Positions 8,463 to 17,121 of a DNA stretch of 29,935 nucleotides are shown piece after piece. Below the pieces are notes generated by a model that worked only from the letters and a program-made list of their open reading frames with translations, made no database searches and had not been told where the DNA came from. The position numbers and the translations under genes are program-made. Each line of letters opens with the position of its first letter. The first letter of the stretch is position 1. Source of the stretch: a virus; IMG/VR virus record IMGVR_UViG_3300048924_000223, positions 1 to 29,935 of that record; one strand, written 5' to 3'.

Positions 8463-8474
8463 GCTTTCAGCTCC

Positions 8475-9178
8475 TTAGCTGTTAACCGAGTCCGACAGGT
8501 TCGCCAGATAGGTATCGGTGATGCGCTGGCGCAGGGTCAGGTTTTCCAGCGGCGGGACGGGGGTGTAGTCGTAATCGATATACAGTTTCCCCACTTTGAG
8601 GGTCGCGGTGTCGTTCGACTCCGGGTCGTACCAGCAGGAGCCATCGACGATATAGCCGTTGTTTTTCAGCTCGCGGAATTTGGCATTGATACCGGCGACG
8701 ATGTCGCGGATAAGCGTCGGGGTAATGGGTTTATCCATCGCCCACGCGTGCGCCTCCGCCATGGTGTCGGCCAGCACCTGCGCGGTACGGGTGTAGTTCT
8801 CAAACAGGAAAAGCGGGTCATCCGAACAGGTGCGGTTGCCCCAGAACTTAAAGCCGTCGTTGCGAATAAGCGTCGTCACACCAGCCTGATTAAGCAGGCT
8901 GGCGTCGGTCGCTGGCTCCTGCAAATCCCACGACACCGAAGCGCTGACGCCAGTGACGCCATTCACGCCGACGTTTGACAGGGTTTTGTGCCAGCCGGTC
9001 GTCTGGTCGATTCTGGCACGCAGACCCAGCGCGCGCGCCGTCGCCCAGGCGGTTGAGGTTTCATTCGCCGTGGTGTCCCACGCCAGAAAATCAGGGAAGA
9101 TGACCATCAGCTCGCGCTGGCTGAAATTCTTGCGGTAGTCGATGGCTTCGGAAATGGTTTTGCAGCCCCACGCACTTC
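8475..9178 (-). pseudogene. FI: gpFI tail sheath, N-terminal ~160 residues deleted
   Basis: The frame begins abruptly at [12 protein letters not shown], which in P2 gpFI (396 residues) lies near residue 162. It then matches to the C-terminus ([44 protein letters not shown]). About 233 sheath residues remain, mainly the C-terminal domain that contacts the tube and neighbouring subunits. Upstream sequence is the interior of H, in another frame, so this is a deletion joint at about 9177-9184. An ATG inside the H part (9185) could give a short product, but it would lack the N-terminal sheath domain. Confidence 0.95.
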
Positions 9179-10988
9179 CATCCATTGCGTTTCAATACAA
9201 TCGTTCCCGGGCTCCCCTGACGAACGTCAATCACCGTTGCGGTTTTTAGCGGATAGCGCCCGTCGCTTTCGGCTTTGTTGTAAGAGTCTCCCGCTTTAGC
9301 CAGCACGACTACTGCATCACTGGCCGTATGGCGCAGGTAAGGACGCGAAGCGTCACCCGAAACAAACCCGCCAATATGAGAGCCGTCACGCGCTATACAA
9401 TTGACATTATCCGGGGTTGGTCTGTTGTTTGGTCCGTACATCTCAACCCATGGAGACCACGGACCTGAGCCAGTCCATGCCCCTTGTACCGCCCTGAGAA
9501 ATAAACGCCCATTGAAGGTGATATACATTTGCTGGCAGCCATAAGCTGATTGTGTCACAAACAGTGTGCCTGCAATCGTTACAGGATAGTGATAAGCAGC
9601 CGTTGCGCCTGCATTGGATGGCTGATAGTAAACACCATGATTAACCCTGTCACCCAGGGTATTTAAGTCTACTGCAAGGGCATTTGGCGATGCCGGTAGC
9701 GCCCCTATATCATTAGGAGTGGGTTTGTTTAGTGGCCCCCAAAGCTTTTGTGTGCGCTGGGAAGCAATTGTCCCATCAGACTTTTTGATCGCAAGCCATT
9801 CAACAGATAAATTACCGTAAGAGTCGACAAACAAATTGGCACTCAGAGCCTGAGAGCCATCGCCACTACTGCCGTAATTGATATGGACACCGCACCCATA
9901 ACCGCCAAAATGAATGCTGTTTGACCCGCCGCCCTGGTTGAACATCATTGATACCAGACCGTTCTTATCAGCAAGATTGGCATCTGTCACTGAAAGAGCC
10001 TGACCTAATAATCCCCCGTCACCAACTTTGGTGATTCGTCCGGGGGTTGGGTCGCTTGTTGAAGTGGTGACATCTGCTTTTGCCGCCGTTCCCAGACTCT
10101 TTTTAAAGCCGGTCAGGTCATCATTCACGGCTTTCACCGCTTTTGGCGTCGCGGCGAGAGTCTCAGACGCGCTGTCGGTCGCGCTACTGAGCTGAACAAT
10201 CCCCTTCTGTGCTGTGGTCGCGTCCTGAGCCGTATATTTACCCTTAGCAAGGTCATACGCCGCCTTAACCGCGTTCGGCGTCGCGGCGAGCGTCTCAGAC
10301 GTGCTGTCGGTCGCACTGCTTAACTGCACAATGCCCTTCTGCTTTGTGGTGTCGTCCTGAGCCGTATATTTCCCGTCAGCGAGGTCATATGCCGCCTTAA
10401 CCGCTTTCGGCGTCGCGGCGAGCGTCTCAGACGTGCTGTCGGTCGCATTGCTTAACTGCGTGAAACCTTTTTCTTTCAGCGTGGCGTCAGGATGGCGACG
10501 TGATTGCTCATGCTCTGCGAGCCTGTCGTCGACGTAATCCTGCGTTGCCATCACCAGCGTGGTATCGATGGACAGCTCAACCGTATCGATGTCGCTCACC
10601 ATGATAACCATGCGCAGCGTCTGCGCGCGTCCTGACCCTTCCGCCAGCTCGGGCTTGTAGCTCTCCGCCATGTTACCGACCACAATCAGCGTGCCGGTGT
10701 CGTCGTAAAGTCCCATTTCACGCAGCCAGAAACCGCCGGTCTCGGGCGGAATAACCAGCTCGGCGACGACATAGTTTTTGTTTTTTTGTCCTGGCTGATT
10801 TTATTCAGCGCATGACGCCAGACCTCATTGACCAGCTTTGTCTGGCTGGCGTTCGGTTCGGGCAGTTTGCCGGCGCCATCCCCGACGGCCATCGCCGTAA
10901 AATTCACTTTCTTGCCGTTCGGCATGGTCGCCGCCGCCAGCTTTTCCGCACCGGCTTTGGTGATAACGGTTTTATATTTTACTGTCAT
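9178..10988 (-). pseudogene. H: gpH tail fibre, frameshifted and C-terminally deleted
   Basis: The N-terminus from ATG 10988 matches P2 gpH. It leaves frame after KISQDKKTK at a seven-A run (10781-10787), where P2-like sequence needs eight, and would stop at 10686. From about 10770 the correct frame continues in phase -1 with VVAELVIPPETGGFW and GLYDDTGTLIVVGNMAESYK, then tandem repeats, then fibre-shaft and tip-like sequence to [15 protein letters not shown]. There it joins FI. About 600 codons of H remain. The receptor-binding end and chaperone gene G, normally next, are gone. gpH is the host-recognition fibre fixed to the baseplate through gpI. Confidence 0.93.
10133..10470 (-). repeat. 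132-bp tandem repeat in the H fibre shaft
   Basis: Two full copies (10339-10470 and 10207-10338) and about half of a third (to 10133) repeat with a 132-base period. The marker GGCGTCGCGGCGAG occurs at 10145, 10277 and 10409. Each unit encodes 44 residues around DSTSETLAATPKAVKAAYDL. Such shaft repeats are common in P2/Mu/lambda-type fibres and can change copy number by recombination. Confidence 0.9.
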
Positions 10989-10999
10989 TGTGCTCTCAC

Positions 11000-11530
11000 T
11001 TATCCGGGGTAAACCGTGGTGATATCGCCGTCATAGGTCAGGGCGCCGTAATACAGATGCCCCGGAATATCCTGAATAATATTCAGGCCGATAAGATGGC
11101 GGCTCGCGGGTTTGGCGTCGGCAATCAGCCGCTCCATTTCGTAATACATTTCCTCAGTGATGCCGGTTTCCAGCACACCGATATCGAGGCGGAATGTGCC
11201 GGGCGGGTCGTTGGTTTCCCACCATTCTGTGACGTTAATCAGATACCCGAGCGGCTCGACCACCCGGCGCACCGCGCCTATCGTCCCTTTGTGCGCATGG
11301 ATAAACCACGCCGCGCGGATCACATCGCGTTTGGTTTCTTCCGGCCAGCTCTCATCCCAGCGGTCGACCGAAAACGCCCACGCAAGCCATGGCAGCAGGT
11401 TTGCCGGGCAGGTGTCGGCGTTCCACAGACGGCGCAGCGGAACGGGGGTATTTTCGATATCTGCGCAGGCACGCGCCGCCGCCACCTCAAGCGGCGAGGA
11501 GCCAACCGGCAGCAGTCGATTATTACTCAT
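11000..11530 (-). CDS. I: gpI, baseplate/tail protein carrying the fibre
   Basis: The 176-residue product equals P2 gpI in length and matches it, for example ACADIENTPVPLRRLWNADT, AWAFSVDRWDESWPE and AKPASRHLIGLNI. It belongs to the phage tail protein I family and forms the baseplate wedge tip to which the H fibre attaches. Its start overlaps the end of J by eight bases and its stop is 11 bases before H. No damage is seen. Confidence 0.95.
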   Translation of the reverse strand: MSNNRLLPVGSSPLEVAAARACADIENTPVPLRRLWNADTCPANLLPWLAWAFSVDRWDESWPEETKRDVIRAAWFIHAHKGTIGAVRRVVEPLGYLINVTEWWETNDPPGTFRLDIGVLETGITEEMYYEMERLIADAKPASRHLIGLNIIQDIPGHLYYGALTYDGDITTVYPG

Positions 11531-12434
11531 CGTTTCCCCCGACCGTCACGCTGTACGCGGTGCAGAAAGAGGCCTGCGTATCATCGAGCACGATGTCGGC
11601 AACCGGCGCGGCCAGCTCGACACGCTGCACCCCCTCGACGTGGAGCGCGGCATATATGGCTGACTTGCGGATATCCCGCCCGAGCCGGTGCTGCGTGCTG
11701 ATATAGGTCTGCAGCTTCGCTTTTGCGGCACTGAGTACCGGCTCGCTCTCGGGGCCGGGGTAAAGGTAAAGCGCCGCATCGATGGTGTAGTCGACAATGG
11801 TCGCTGACTGGACGGTCACACGGTCAGTGACCGGCCGCACGTCCTCATCATTGAGAGCCGCGCGCACCACGGCGAGCAGCTCGTCGCACGCTGCGCCGTT
11901 ATTCTCACGGGACAATACCGACACAGTGACGCAGGCCGGTTCCGGGCTGATAACGGAAATATCTGCGACCCGCCCGTCGGCGCTGCGGCCATGAAACTGA
12001 TATGCCCCGGTAGAGCCTGCGGTACTCAGTCCCTCGGGGGCTTGCTGGATACGCAGGCGATAGTCGGTGTCCGATTCCATCACCGCAGGTGTCGGCGGCA
12101 GCGTGGTCTCGTCTGCAGGTGTGATAACGAGGCGCTCAACGCTGGAATTCGCCCCTATCTGGTCGAGGTCAGCACCGGCGGCATAGGCCAGCATGACCGC
12201 ACGCGCGGCCTCGTTGACGCGCTGACGCCAGATGACTTCACGATAAGCGTTCTCCTGCAGCAGCTTCACAATCGGCTCAGATTCAAGCGCCAGCGTGCGC
12301 GCGACCGCCTCCTGCTGGTCTGCAGGGTAAAGCGAGACGAACGTCGCCTTGCGTTCGCTCAGGATGGTTTCATAATCCAGCGTTTCCACGACATCGGGCG
12401 CGGCGAGCTGGCTCAGGTCAACAATGGTCGCCAT
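11523..12434 (-). CDS. J: gpJ, baseplate wedge protein
   Basis: The 303-residue product matches P2 gpJ (302) and the wider J/Mu gp47-like baseplate family: ATIVDLSQLAAPDVVETLDY at the N-terminus, NEAARAVMLAYAAGADLDQI in the middle and AALHVEGVQRVELAAP near the end. It builds the baseplate wedges with W and I. It starts five bases after the W stop and overlaps I, a tight V-W-J-I-H operon. It appears intact. Confidence 0.95.
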   Translation of the reverse strand: MATIVDLSQLAAPDVVETLDYETILSERKATFVSLYPADQQEAVARTLALESEPIVKLLQENAYREVIWRQRVNEAARAVMLAYAAGADLDQIGANSSVERLVITPADETTLPPTPAVMESDTDYRLRIQQAPEGLSTAGSTGAYQFHGRSADGRVADISVISPEPACVTVSVLSRENNGAACDELLAVVRAALNDEDVRPVTDRVTVQSATIVDYTIDAALYLYPGPESEPVLSAAKAKLQTYISTQHRLGRDIRKSAIYAALHVEGVQRVELAAPVADIVLDDTQASFCTAYSVTVGGNDE

Positions 12435-12439
12435 AGCGT

Positions 12440-12790
12440 TTAACTCAGTGGAATAGTGAGTGAAAAGGGCTGCGCAGACATCGAGCGCGTCCCGGTGATA
12501 TCGACATACAGCGCGCCGTCAGCCTCGCCGCGTTCAAAGGTGATGGTCGACAGACTGACGCGCGGCTCCCATTTCTGGATCGCCGAGTAGCACGCGGCCA
12601 TAATCTGCAGGCGCAGCGCCGGGGTCTGCGGCTGGTCAATCAGCGCCGACAGCAGCGAGCCGTATTCACGGCGCATCACCCGCGAGCCAACCGGCGTGAC
12701 CAGAATGTCGCGCACGCTTTGCCTGATATGGTCGGCCTCAGAAATCGCAAGCCCGGTCTGGCTGTTCATTCCCAGATAACGCACCGTCAT
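12440..12790 (-). CDS. W: gpW, baseplate wedge protein (gp25/lysozyme-like family)
   Basis: The 116-residue product is close to P2 gpW (115) and carries the gp25-family core SVRDILVTPVGSRVMRREYG and LSALIDQPQTP. It is the inner baseplate wedge that nucleates the sheath. It is a structural relative of T4 gp25 and has no lysozyme activity as far as known. The start ATG overlaps the V stop (ATGA), so its translation may depend on ribosomes finishing V. The V frameshift could therefore lower W expression. Confidence 0.95.
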   Translation of the reverse strand: MTVRYLGMNSQTGLAISEADHIRQSVRDILVTPVGSRVMRREYGSLLSALIDQPQTPALRLQIMAACYSAIQKWEPRVSLSTITFERGEADGALYVDITGTRSMSAQPFSLTIPLS

Positions 12791-13427
12791 TTTGTGCCCA
12801 CCGTTCTGTCATCACCGCGCTTCACCCCGCCGTGGTCGTGGTCATCCACCTGCACGCCGTTAGAGGTCAGTTTCCCGCCGCTGTGCTCGATATTCCCTTT
12901 CATCGTCCCGCCCTTCTGCACTTCGAGTGAGCCGGTGATGAGCTTGTTAGTGCACACCACCTCGGGGGTATCGAGCGTGATGCGGGTTTCGGCTTTCACC
13001 AGCACAAGTGGCCGGTGGCGGTAATAGATTCCGACGCGGTGACGTCAGCGGTTTTAATCCCGGACACGGTGAGCGCCCCGCTTTCGGGCTCGTATTCGAT
13101 GACCGCCCCGTCAGGAAAGGTAATGTGAAGCGCATCCGGCGAGGCAGACGGCGCGGGGTGGTCATCCGAGAAAATGGAGGGCAGCACAAACGCGGTGTCG
13201 AGTTCGCCACCGATGGCAAGAATCAGCACCTGCTCACCAACGGATGGAGCCCACCACACCCGCGAACGACCGGCGCGGGAGGTCAGCCAGTTAAGCCAGG
13301 TGGTTTGCATCCCGCCGGTCTGGACACGACAAAGACCCTCAACATGGTCGACGTCGGTCACGATGCCAGTGCGGATAAGGTTGCGGATCGCACGGGCGAT
13401 GTCCTGCAGAGAATTTAAATTATTCAT
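12787..13427 (-). pseudogene. V: gpV baseplate spike, one-base deletion
   Basis: Residues 1-139 from ATG 13427 match P2 gpV (LNWLTSRAGRSRVWWAPSVG, GELDTAFVLP, AVIEYEPESGALTVSG). The frame then goes off at ITATGHLCW and stops at about 13003. The matching C-terminus (VKAETRITLDTPEVVCTNKL to VDDHDHGG) continues in another frame to 12787. Total length, 641 bases, is one short of a whole number of codons. Comparison with P2 places the missing base near 13012 (GG where GTG is expected). gpV is the trimeric membrane-piercing spike; the lost part is the beta-helix with the HxH iron-binding tip (HDH is still encoded). Confidence 0.92.
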
Positions 13428-13438
13428 AGGGAAAGGAT

Positions 13439-13460
13439 GCCGCCGGGCAAGCCCAGCGGC
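13439..13460. other. Strong hairpin in the leader of V
   Basis: GCCGCCGGGC (13439-13448) and GCCCAGCGGC (13451-13460) pair with one mismatch around AA, 12 bases upstream of the V start. No T run follows on either strand. It may be a remnant of the boundary between the S-side and V-side late operons, and it marks the right edge of P2-like DNA before the AT-rich insert. Confidence 0.5.
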
Positions 13461-13555
13461 AAATGATGAGGGTTGGATGATCTATGAGACAACAAGTCAC
13501 GAAAGAAATATCAATTATGTAGACAGAGCAACTTCCCCCTCCGTATGAATGAAAA

Positions 13556-15352
13556 TCAAAATAAATTGATGTTGTCGTTACTGGTGAGGGCTGAGGATAT
13601 TTTCTTCAAACACCATAATAAAAAGGCGGTAAGTATAGCCCCAACACCACCCAATATAATCGTATTATCACTTGAAGATTCCCATAGGGTTTTATTTTGA
13701 CGGAGATTATTTTTATAAAAAAGGCTGGCCCTGCCATTAATCACTAGGTTATTTCCAGATGATATTGACGCGTAAATGTCATCACCCGTAACCATTAAAT
13801 TATCCATTTTGCTTGAATCTACGCTTTTCCCATCAAAAGATAGTTTATCGAAAGAATGTAGAATAAAACCATCAATGTAACCATCTTCAACATAGTCACT
13901 TAGGAATTTGACTTGGGGAACATCTGAAGCCTGAAAGTGAAGAACCCCACCACTTATATCAATTCCATTACTGGAGTGATTTACAATAGAGAAGTATTCA
14001 TCTTTGCTTTCGGGTTCTATTTTCATCAATAAGCCGACATAAACAGACTCACCTGCCTCTATAGTAATGTTTTTTTCGTGGAAATCAAACGGGGAAACCT
14101 TACAAACAAGAGGCTTATCCTGGTTGCTGGAACGCAACCTTTCAGATTTCAAAGTGATAACTTTTTCCTCCCCATTAATATTAAATTCATAGTTTATATT
14201 TCTTTTAACCTGTCCTTCACTGAATTCAATAACTGGATTACCTATAAAAAAACCGCCATCTGCATCTGAAGGATAATAAGTAATTGTTCCTTTATTGACT
14301 TTAGTAATCTCATACATATTATTTTTATTGTTTTTTACATCAAACGTATTGACAATTCCATTGCTACTTTTTACATATCCGGAATTGTCATTTAAGCGAA
14401 TCATACTCAATGATTCAGATAGTTTAAGGTGAAACTTTTTTACATTTTTAAAAATCAGGGGTTTATATGAGCGGACATTTATTGCATGTTCATCCAAGCA
14501 GTTAAGAAGAGGGTACAAGCTTATCTTGTAGGATTTATCATCATTAAAATGAGATCTTATTGAATTTACTCCTCCAGAAATTTCAAATCCCTTTTTTATC
14601 TCGACAGGATTTCCCATCAAAGAGAACAAAGTACGCTTTTCCCTAACTACTTTTTTGTTGATATCGGACTTTTTATTAATTATGAAATAATCGCCTGAAA
14701 ATTGCTGTGAAGTTGAAACTGAAAAATTTATACTGGTAGGCCTATAAAAATAGCAAACCGTGTAATACCCAACAATAAGAACCATAAAGCTAACCAGGGA
14801 GTAACACACATAAGTTGCCATAAAACACAAAACATTATTCATTCCACTTAATTCAAATAGCTTTTTCTTAATATAAAAAAGCATAATAACAAAAGCAGCA
14901 ATGAAAGGAGAACCAATAATATTTGCCATAATGCATTCAACGGCAGTTTTTAATGTTAATGAATTTGTGAAGAAATAAAAAACCAAGTCTGTAGTTGTCA
15001 ACGCGATCACAGAACTAACTATGCAGACAATGAAAATATGAATGGCAACTTGAAAAAACAGTGCGCAGAAGACTATAAAGAATGCAGCCAAAAAATTATA
15101 GTTACTGGTTATGGAATAAGCCCCCGACAAATAACCATTTAACGTGGGGATTTTTGCTACAGCATCCTCAAAGGCACTACCATAAAGCGTTGAACTATCA
15201 CTACCAATAAATTTAAATAAATAGTATTGTATATCAGAACCAACAGAGAGTAATGTCCAAACACAAACAAATAAGAAGAAAAAGTCCAAATAGAATGACT
15301 TTGTTCTAAAGTTAATATTGCACCCACTTAGAAAATTCATATTCATAGCCAT
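13556..15352 (-). CDS. Unrecognised membrane protein inserted between S and V
   Basis: From ATG 15352 the product is about 598 residues; GTG 15361 is an alternative start. I do not recognise the family. Hydrophobic segments lie near residues 21-38, 88-130 (probably two helices), 143-162 and 175-203, and a last one near 566-586. Between them is a soluble region of about 360 residues (205-565), rich in Asn, Ser, Asp and Lys and apparently beta-rich, followed by a short lysine-containing tail. The gene is far richer in A+T than its neighbours and separate from the flanking operons, so it is a moron acquired by transfer. P2 also has an extra gene (orf30) at this place. A role in lysogenic conversion or superinfection exclusion is inferred from position and topology only. 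Confidence 0.8.
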   Translation of the reverse strand: MAMNMNFLSGCNINFRTKSFYLDFFFLFVCVWTLLSVGSDIQYYLFKFIGSDSSTLYGSAFEDAVAKIPTLNGYLSGAYSITSNYNFLAAFFIVFCALFFQVAIHIFIVCIVSSVIALTTTDLVFYFFTNSLTLKTAVECIMANIIGSPFIAAFVIMLFYIKKKLFELSGMNNVLCFMATYVCYSLVSFMVLIVGYYTVCYFYRPTSINFSVSTSQQFSGDYFIINKKSDINKKVVREKRTLFSLMGNPVEIKKGFEISGGVNSIRSHFNDDKSYKISLYPLLNCLDEHAINVRSYKPLIFKNVKKFHLKLSESLSMIRLNDNSGYVKSSNGIVNTFDVKNNKNNMYEITKVNKGTITYYPSDADGGFFIGNPVIEFSEGQVKRNINYEFNINGEEKVITLKSERLRSSNQDKPLVCKVSPFDFHEKNITIEAGESVYVGLLMKIEPESKDEYFSIVNHSSNGIDISGGVLHFQASDVPQVKFLSDYVEDGYIDGFILHSFDKLSFDGKSVDSSKMDNLMVTGDDIYASISSGNNLVINGRASLFYKNNLRQNKTLWESSSDNTIILGGVGAILTAFLLWCLKKISSALTSNDNINLF

Positions 15353-15395
15353 TTCAATCACATTCCATCATGAAAATACCACCTAAACCATAGCC

Positions 15396-15424
15396 ATTAT
15401 ATTAAATGGCAATAAAAACACTTA
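15396..15424 (-). promoter_or_regulatory. Possible promoter of the membrane-protein moron
   Basis: On the minus strand a perfect TATAAT (15396-15401) lies about 44 bases upstream of the start. The -35 place (15419-15424, TAAGTG) is poor. An activator or an alternative -35 would be needed for strong expression. Confidence 0.35.
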
Positions 15425-15494
15425 AATTAACCTTTATCAATTCTTAAAATCACTTAACTTTTAATATTGACTAATGAAAGGTGTATAAAAGCAG

Positions 15495-15605
15495 CCAGAG
15501 CCAAATGTTTTACACCCCCTTAATTTTAAAGCAATCCTTATCAAGGACAGTCCAACTATAAAGATAATGCAATATAATGATGTCCTTGGATAAACTCAGC
15601 TCTGG
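15495..15605. repeat. Nested inverted repeats upstream of the moron
   Basis: TTATCAAGGACA (15538-15549) pairs with TGTCCTTGGATAA (15581-15593) with a single bulged base, around a 31-base AT-rich loop. Outside it CCAGAGC (15495-15501) pairs with GCTCTGG (15599-15605). The loop holds a TATAAT on the plus strand (15573-15578). The rest of the 341-base gap between the moron and S shows no gene that I can support. Confidence 0.6.
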
Positions 15606-15693
15606 AAAAGTCATCACATATTGAAACTGTTAAATACCAACATAAACTTCTTTTTTTTGATTATTCTTTAAAGTAAATCACGCAACAATCGTT

Positions 15694-16140
15694 TTAGTTC
15701 AGAGAGTTAAGAATCAACTGCTCAATCAGCATTTTATCATCTCCATTGAATCCAACAAGCGGTCGGGCTTCATACTTTACGAGTTTAGTCTCTCGGTTAG
15801 GCTTATCCTTCAACCCGAACTGATGAACACGCGCTATGCGTTGCACCTTGCCGGTAAACTCCACCACAGCCGCATCACTGCGGCCACTGGCTTTCATATA
15901 ACGAGCAGTGCGCAGCTTCTGAAACATCGCGCGCTTGATTCGCCCCGACTTTGCCCTGAGCGGCTGGCGCTTCCTTGCCTGATACGGTGTGCCATCAGGC
16001 GCTTTTTGCAGTTTAATCCGTTGCTGTTGCGATTTGCGCAGCTCTTTCGCAATCTCTGCGGCAAGCTTACGCCGCCCCGCCGGTGATATGGCCGCAATCA
16101 GCCCGGCCAGCTTATCGTCAAAGGGCTTTAACTCATTCAT
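15694..16140 (-). CDS. S: gpS, tail completion protein
   Basis: The 148-residue product is close to P2 gpS (150) and to Mu G-like tail-completion proteins: DDKLAGLIAAISPAGRRKLA, basic PDGTPYQARKRQPLRAKSG, then IARVHQFGLKD. It completes the tail after tube polymerisation, probably at the head-proximal end. Its start overlaps the R stop by eight bases. It is the last gene of the leftward O-to-S late operon; the moron follows after 341 bases. Confidence 0.93.
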   Translation of the reverse strand: MNELKPFDDKLAGLIAAISPAGRRKLAAEIAKELRKSQQQRIKLQKAPDGTPYQARKRQPLRAKSGRIKRAMFQKLRTARYMKASGRSDAAVVEFTGKVQRIARVHQFGLKDKPNRETKLVKYEARPLVGFNGDDKMLIEQLILNSLN

Positions 16141-16600
16141 CCCATTTGCTCACCAGCTCGCCATTGATATAGAGCTCTGTCGGACGTGTGACCGGCTCGG
16201 GCAATGGCGGCTCAGGCGCATAGCTAACATGCAGCGCGCCGTTCTCATCCCTGACGAGGGTACGCTCGGTGAGCTGCAGGCTGATACTGATATCAACACT
16301 TTCACCGTCGTTCAAATCCATCTGGAATCGATAACCCTTTTTGCGCCCCCCATCCGTGGTGCAGATATCCGGCTGATTCTCTCGCAGCCACACGGCCACC
16401 GGCACGAAAATCAAATCGGGGTCGCCAACAAAATCACAGACGATCACATTCAGCGTGTAATTCTTTTCGTGGGACAGCGAGGCCGCAAGCCGCGCGTCAA
16501 TATTCCCCTCGTCGGCAAAGATGCGCATCATTTCGGGATTCGTTTTTAGCTGCGGTACGGCGTCAGTTAACGCCTTGCGCAGGCTGTGTGCTTTCTTCAT
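16133..16600 (-). CDS. R: gpR, tail completion protein
   Basis: The 155-residue product has the P2 gpR length. It shares SLRKALTDAVPQLKTNPEMM, YTLNVIVCDFVGDPDL, WLRENQPDI and the C-terminal PTELYINGELVSKWDE. With S it is needed for tail completion and joining to heads. It overlaps the end of lysC by 38 bases and S by eight. No lesion is seen. Confidence 0.95.
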   Translation of the reverse strand: MKKAHSLRKALTDAVPQLKTNPEMMRIFADEGNIDARLAASLSHEKNYTLNVIVCDFVGDPDLIFVPVAVWLRENQPDICTTDGGRKKGYRFQMDLNDGESVDISISLQLTERTLVRDENGALHVSYAPEPPLPEPVTRPTELYINGELVSKWDE

Positions 16601-16853
16601 CGAGTTTGTCCTGACAGTCTTTGATGGTTTCGACCTTGAGCGCGCAGGCAGTCAGCGCGCCCTCAAGTCTGCGAATATCGGCGCTCAGGTCGCCGTTAGT
16701 GACGGGTTCGCTTCCCGGCATCGGGCAGAGGCTCACCTTCGGGCAGGCGTTGTAAACAATGACCGGCGGAGGCGCAGGCGGTGCGGGTGTGCAACCGGCG
16801 CACAGCATCAGGCAAGTCAGCGCGATACCAGCGGCGCAGCTCTTCATTTTCAT
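16563..16853 (-). CDS. lysC: LysC, Rz1-like outer-membrane spanin lipoprotein
   Basis: The 96-residue product has a signal peptide (MKMKSCAAGIALTCLMLCAG) with lipobox LCAGC, so lipidation is expected at Cys21. A proline-rich stretch (PAPPAPPPV) follows, as is typical of Rz1. Its reading frame starts inside lysB and runs on past its stop, the embedded spanin arrangement of P2 lysB/lysC. It pairs with LysB across the periplasm to fuse inner and outer membranes in the last step of lysis. A second ATG at 16847 could also be the start. Confidence 0.92.
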   Translation of the reverse strand: MKMKSCAAGIALTCLMLCAGCTPAPPAPPPVIVYNACPKVSLCPMPGSEPVTNGDLSADIRRLEGALTACALKVETIKDCQDKLDEESTQPAQGVN

Positions 16854-17121
16854 TCATCAGCCTCGTTATCGTTTCTTCACGTCTTGCCGCCAGTTCACCG
16901 GCAGCGGTCAGTTCATCCGCGAGCCTGACCTGACCGGCTTCATTCGTCCTGGCAATGCGTTGCGACACAGAAATCTGATTTTTCAGCATCCCGATCGTCG
17001 TCTTTTGCTCACTGGCGACCCGGTTCGCTCGCTCAAAGGAGCGGGATAAATTCGCGTTATCGTGGCGCAGCCACAGCACCACGGCGAGCAACCCGGCCAG
17101 CAGAATAATTAGCGCTTTCAT
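16696..17121 (-). CDS. lysB: LysB, Rz-like inner-membrane spanin
   Basis: The 141-residue product equals P2 LysB in length. It has an N-terminal membrane anchor (KALIILLAGLLAVVLWLR) and then a long coiled coil (about 25-100) rich in Glu, Arg and Ala, as expected for an i-spanin that reaches across the periplasm to LysC. It starts four bases inside the end of K (ATGA-type overlap). P2 lysA, the antiholin-like gene normally just before lysB, is absent here, as in many relatives. Confidence 0.92.
   Translation of the reverse strand: MKALIILLAGLLAVVLWLRHDNANLSRSFERANRVASEQKTTIGMLKNQISVSQRIARTNEAGQVRLADELTAAGELAARREETITRLMNENEELRRWYRADLPDAVRRLHTRTACASAGHCLQRLPEGEPLPDAGKRTRH

Noticed and set aside
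10133-10470. Regular 132-bp repeats as a possible CRISPR-like array
   Set aside because: The units are contiguous coding repeats of the H fibre with no spacers.
12787-13427. Programmed frameshift as explanation for split V
   Set aside because: There is no slippery heptamer at the joint near 13012, and P2 V is a single frame; a simple deletion fits better.
15606-15693. Terminator for the O-to-S operon
   Set aside because: No stem followed by T residues on the minus strand was found after S; only an A run (on that strand) is present.
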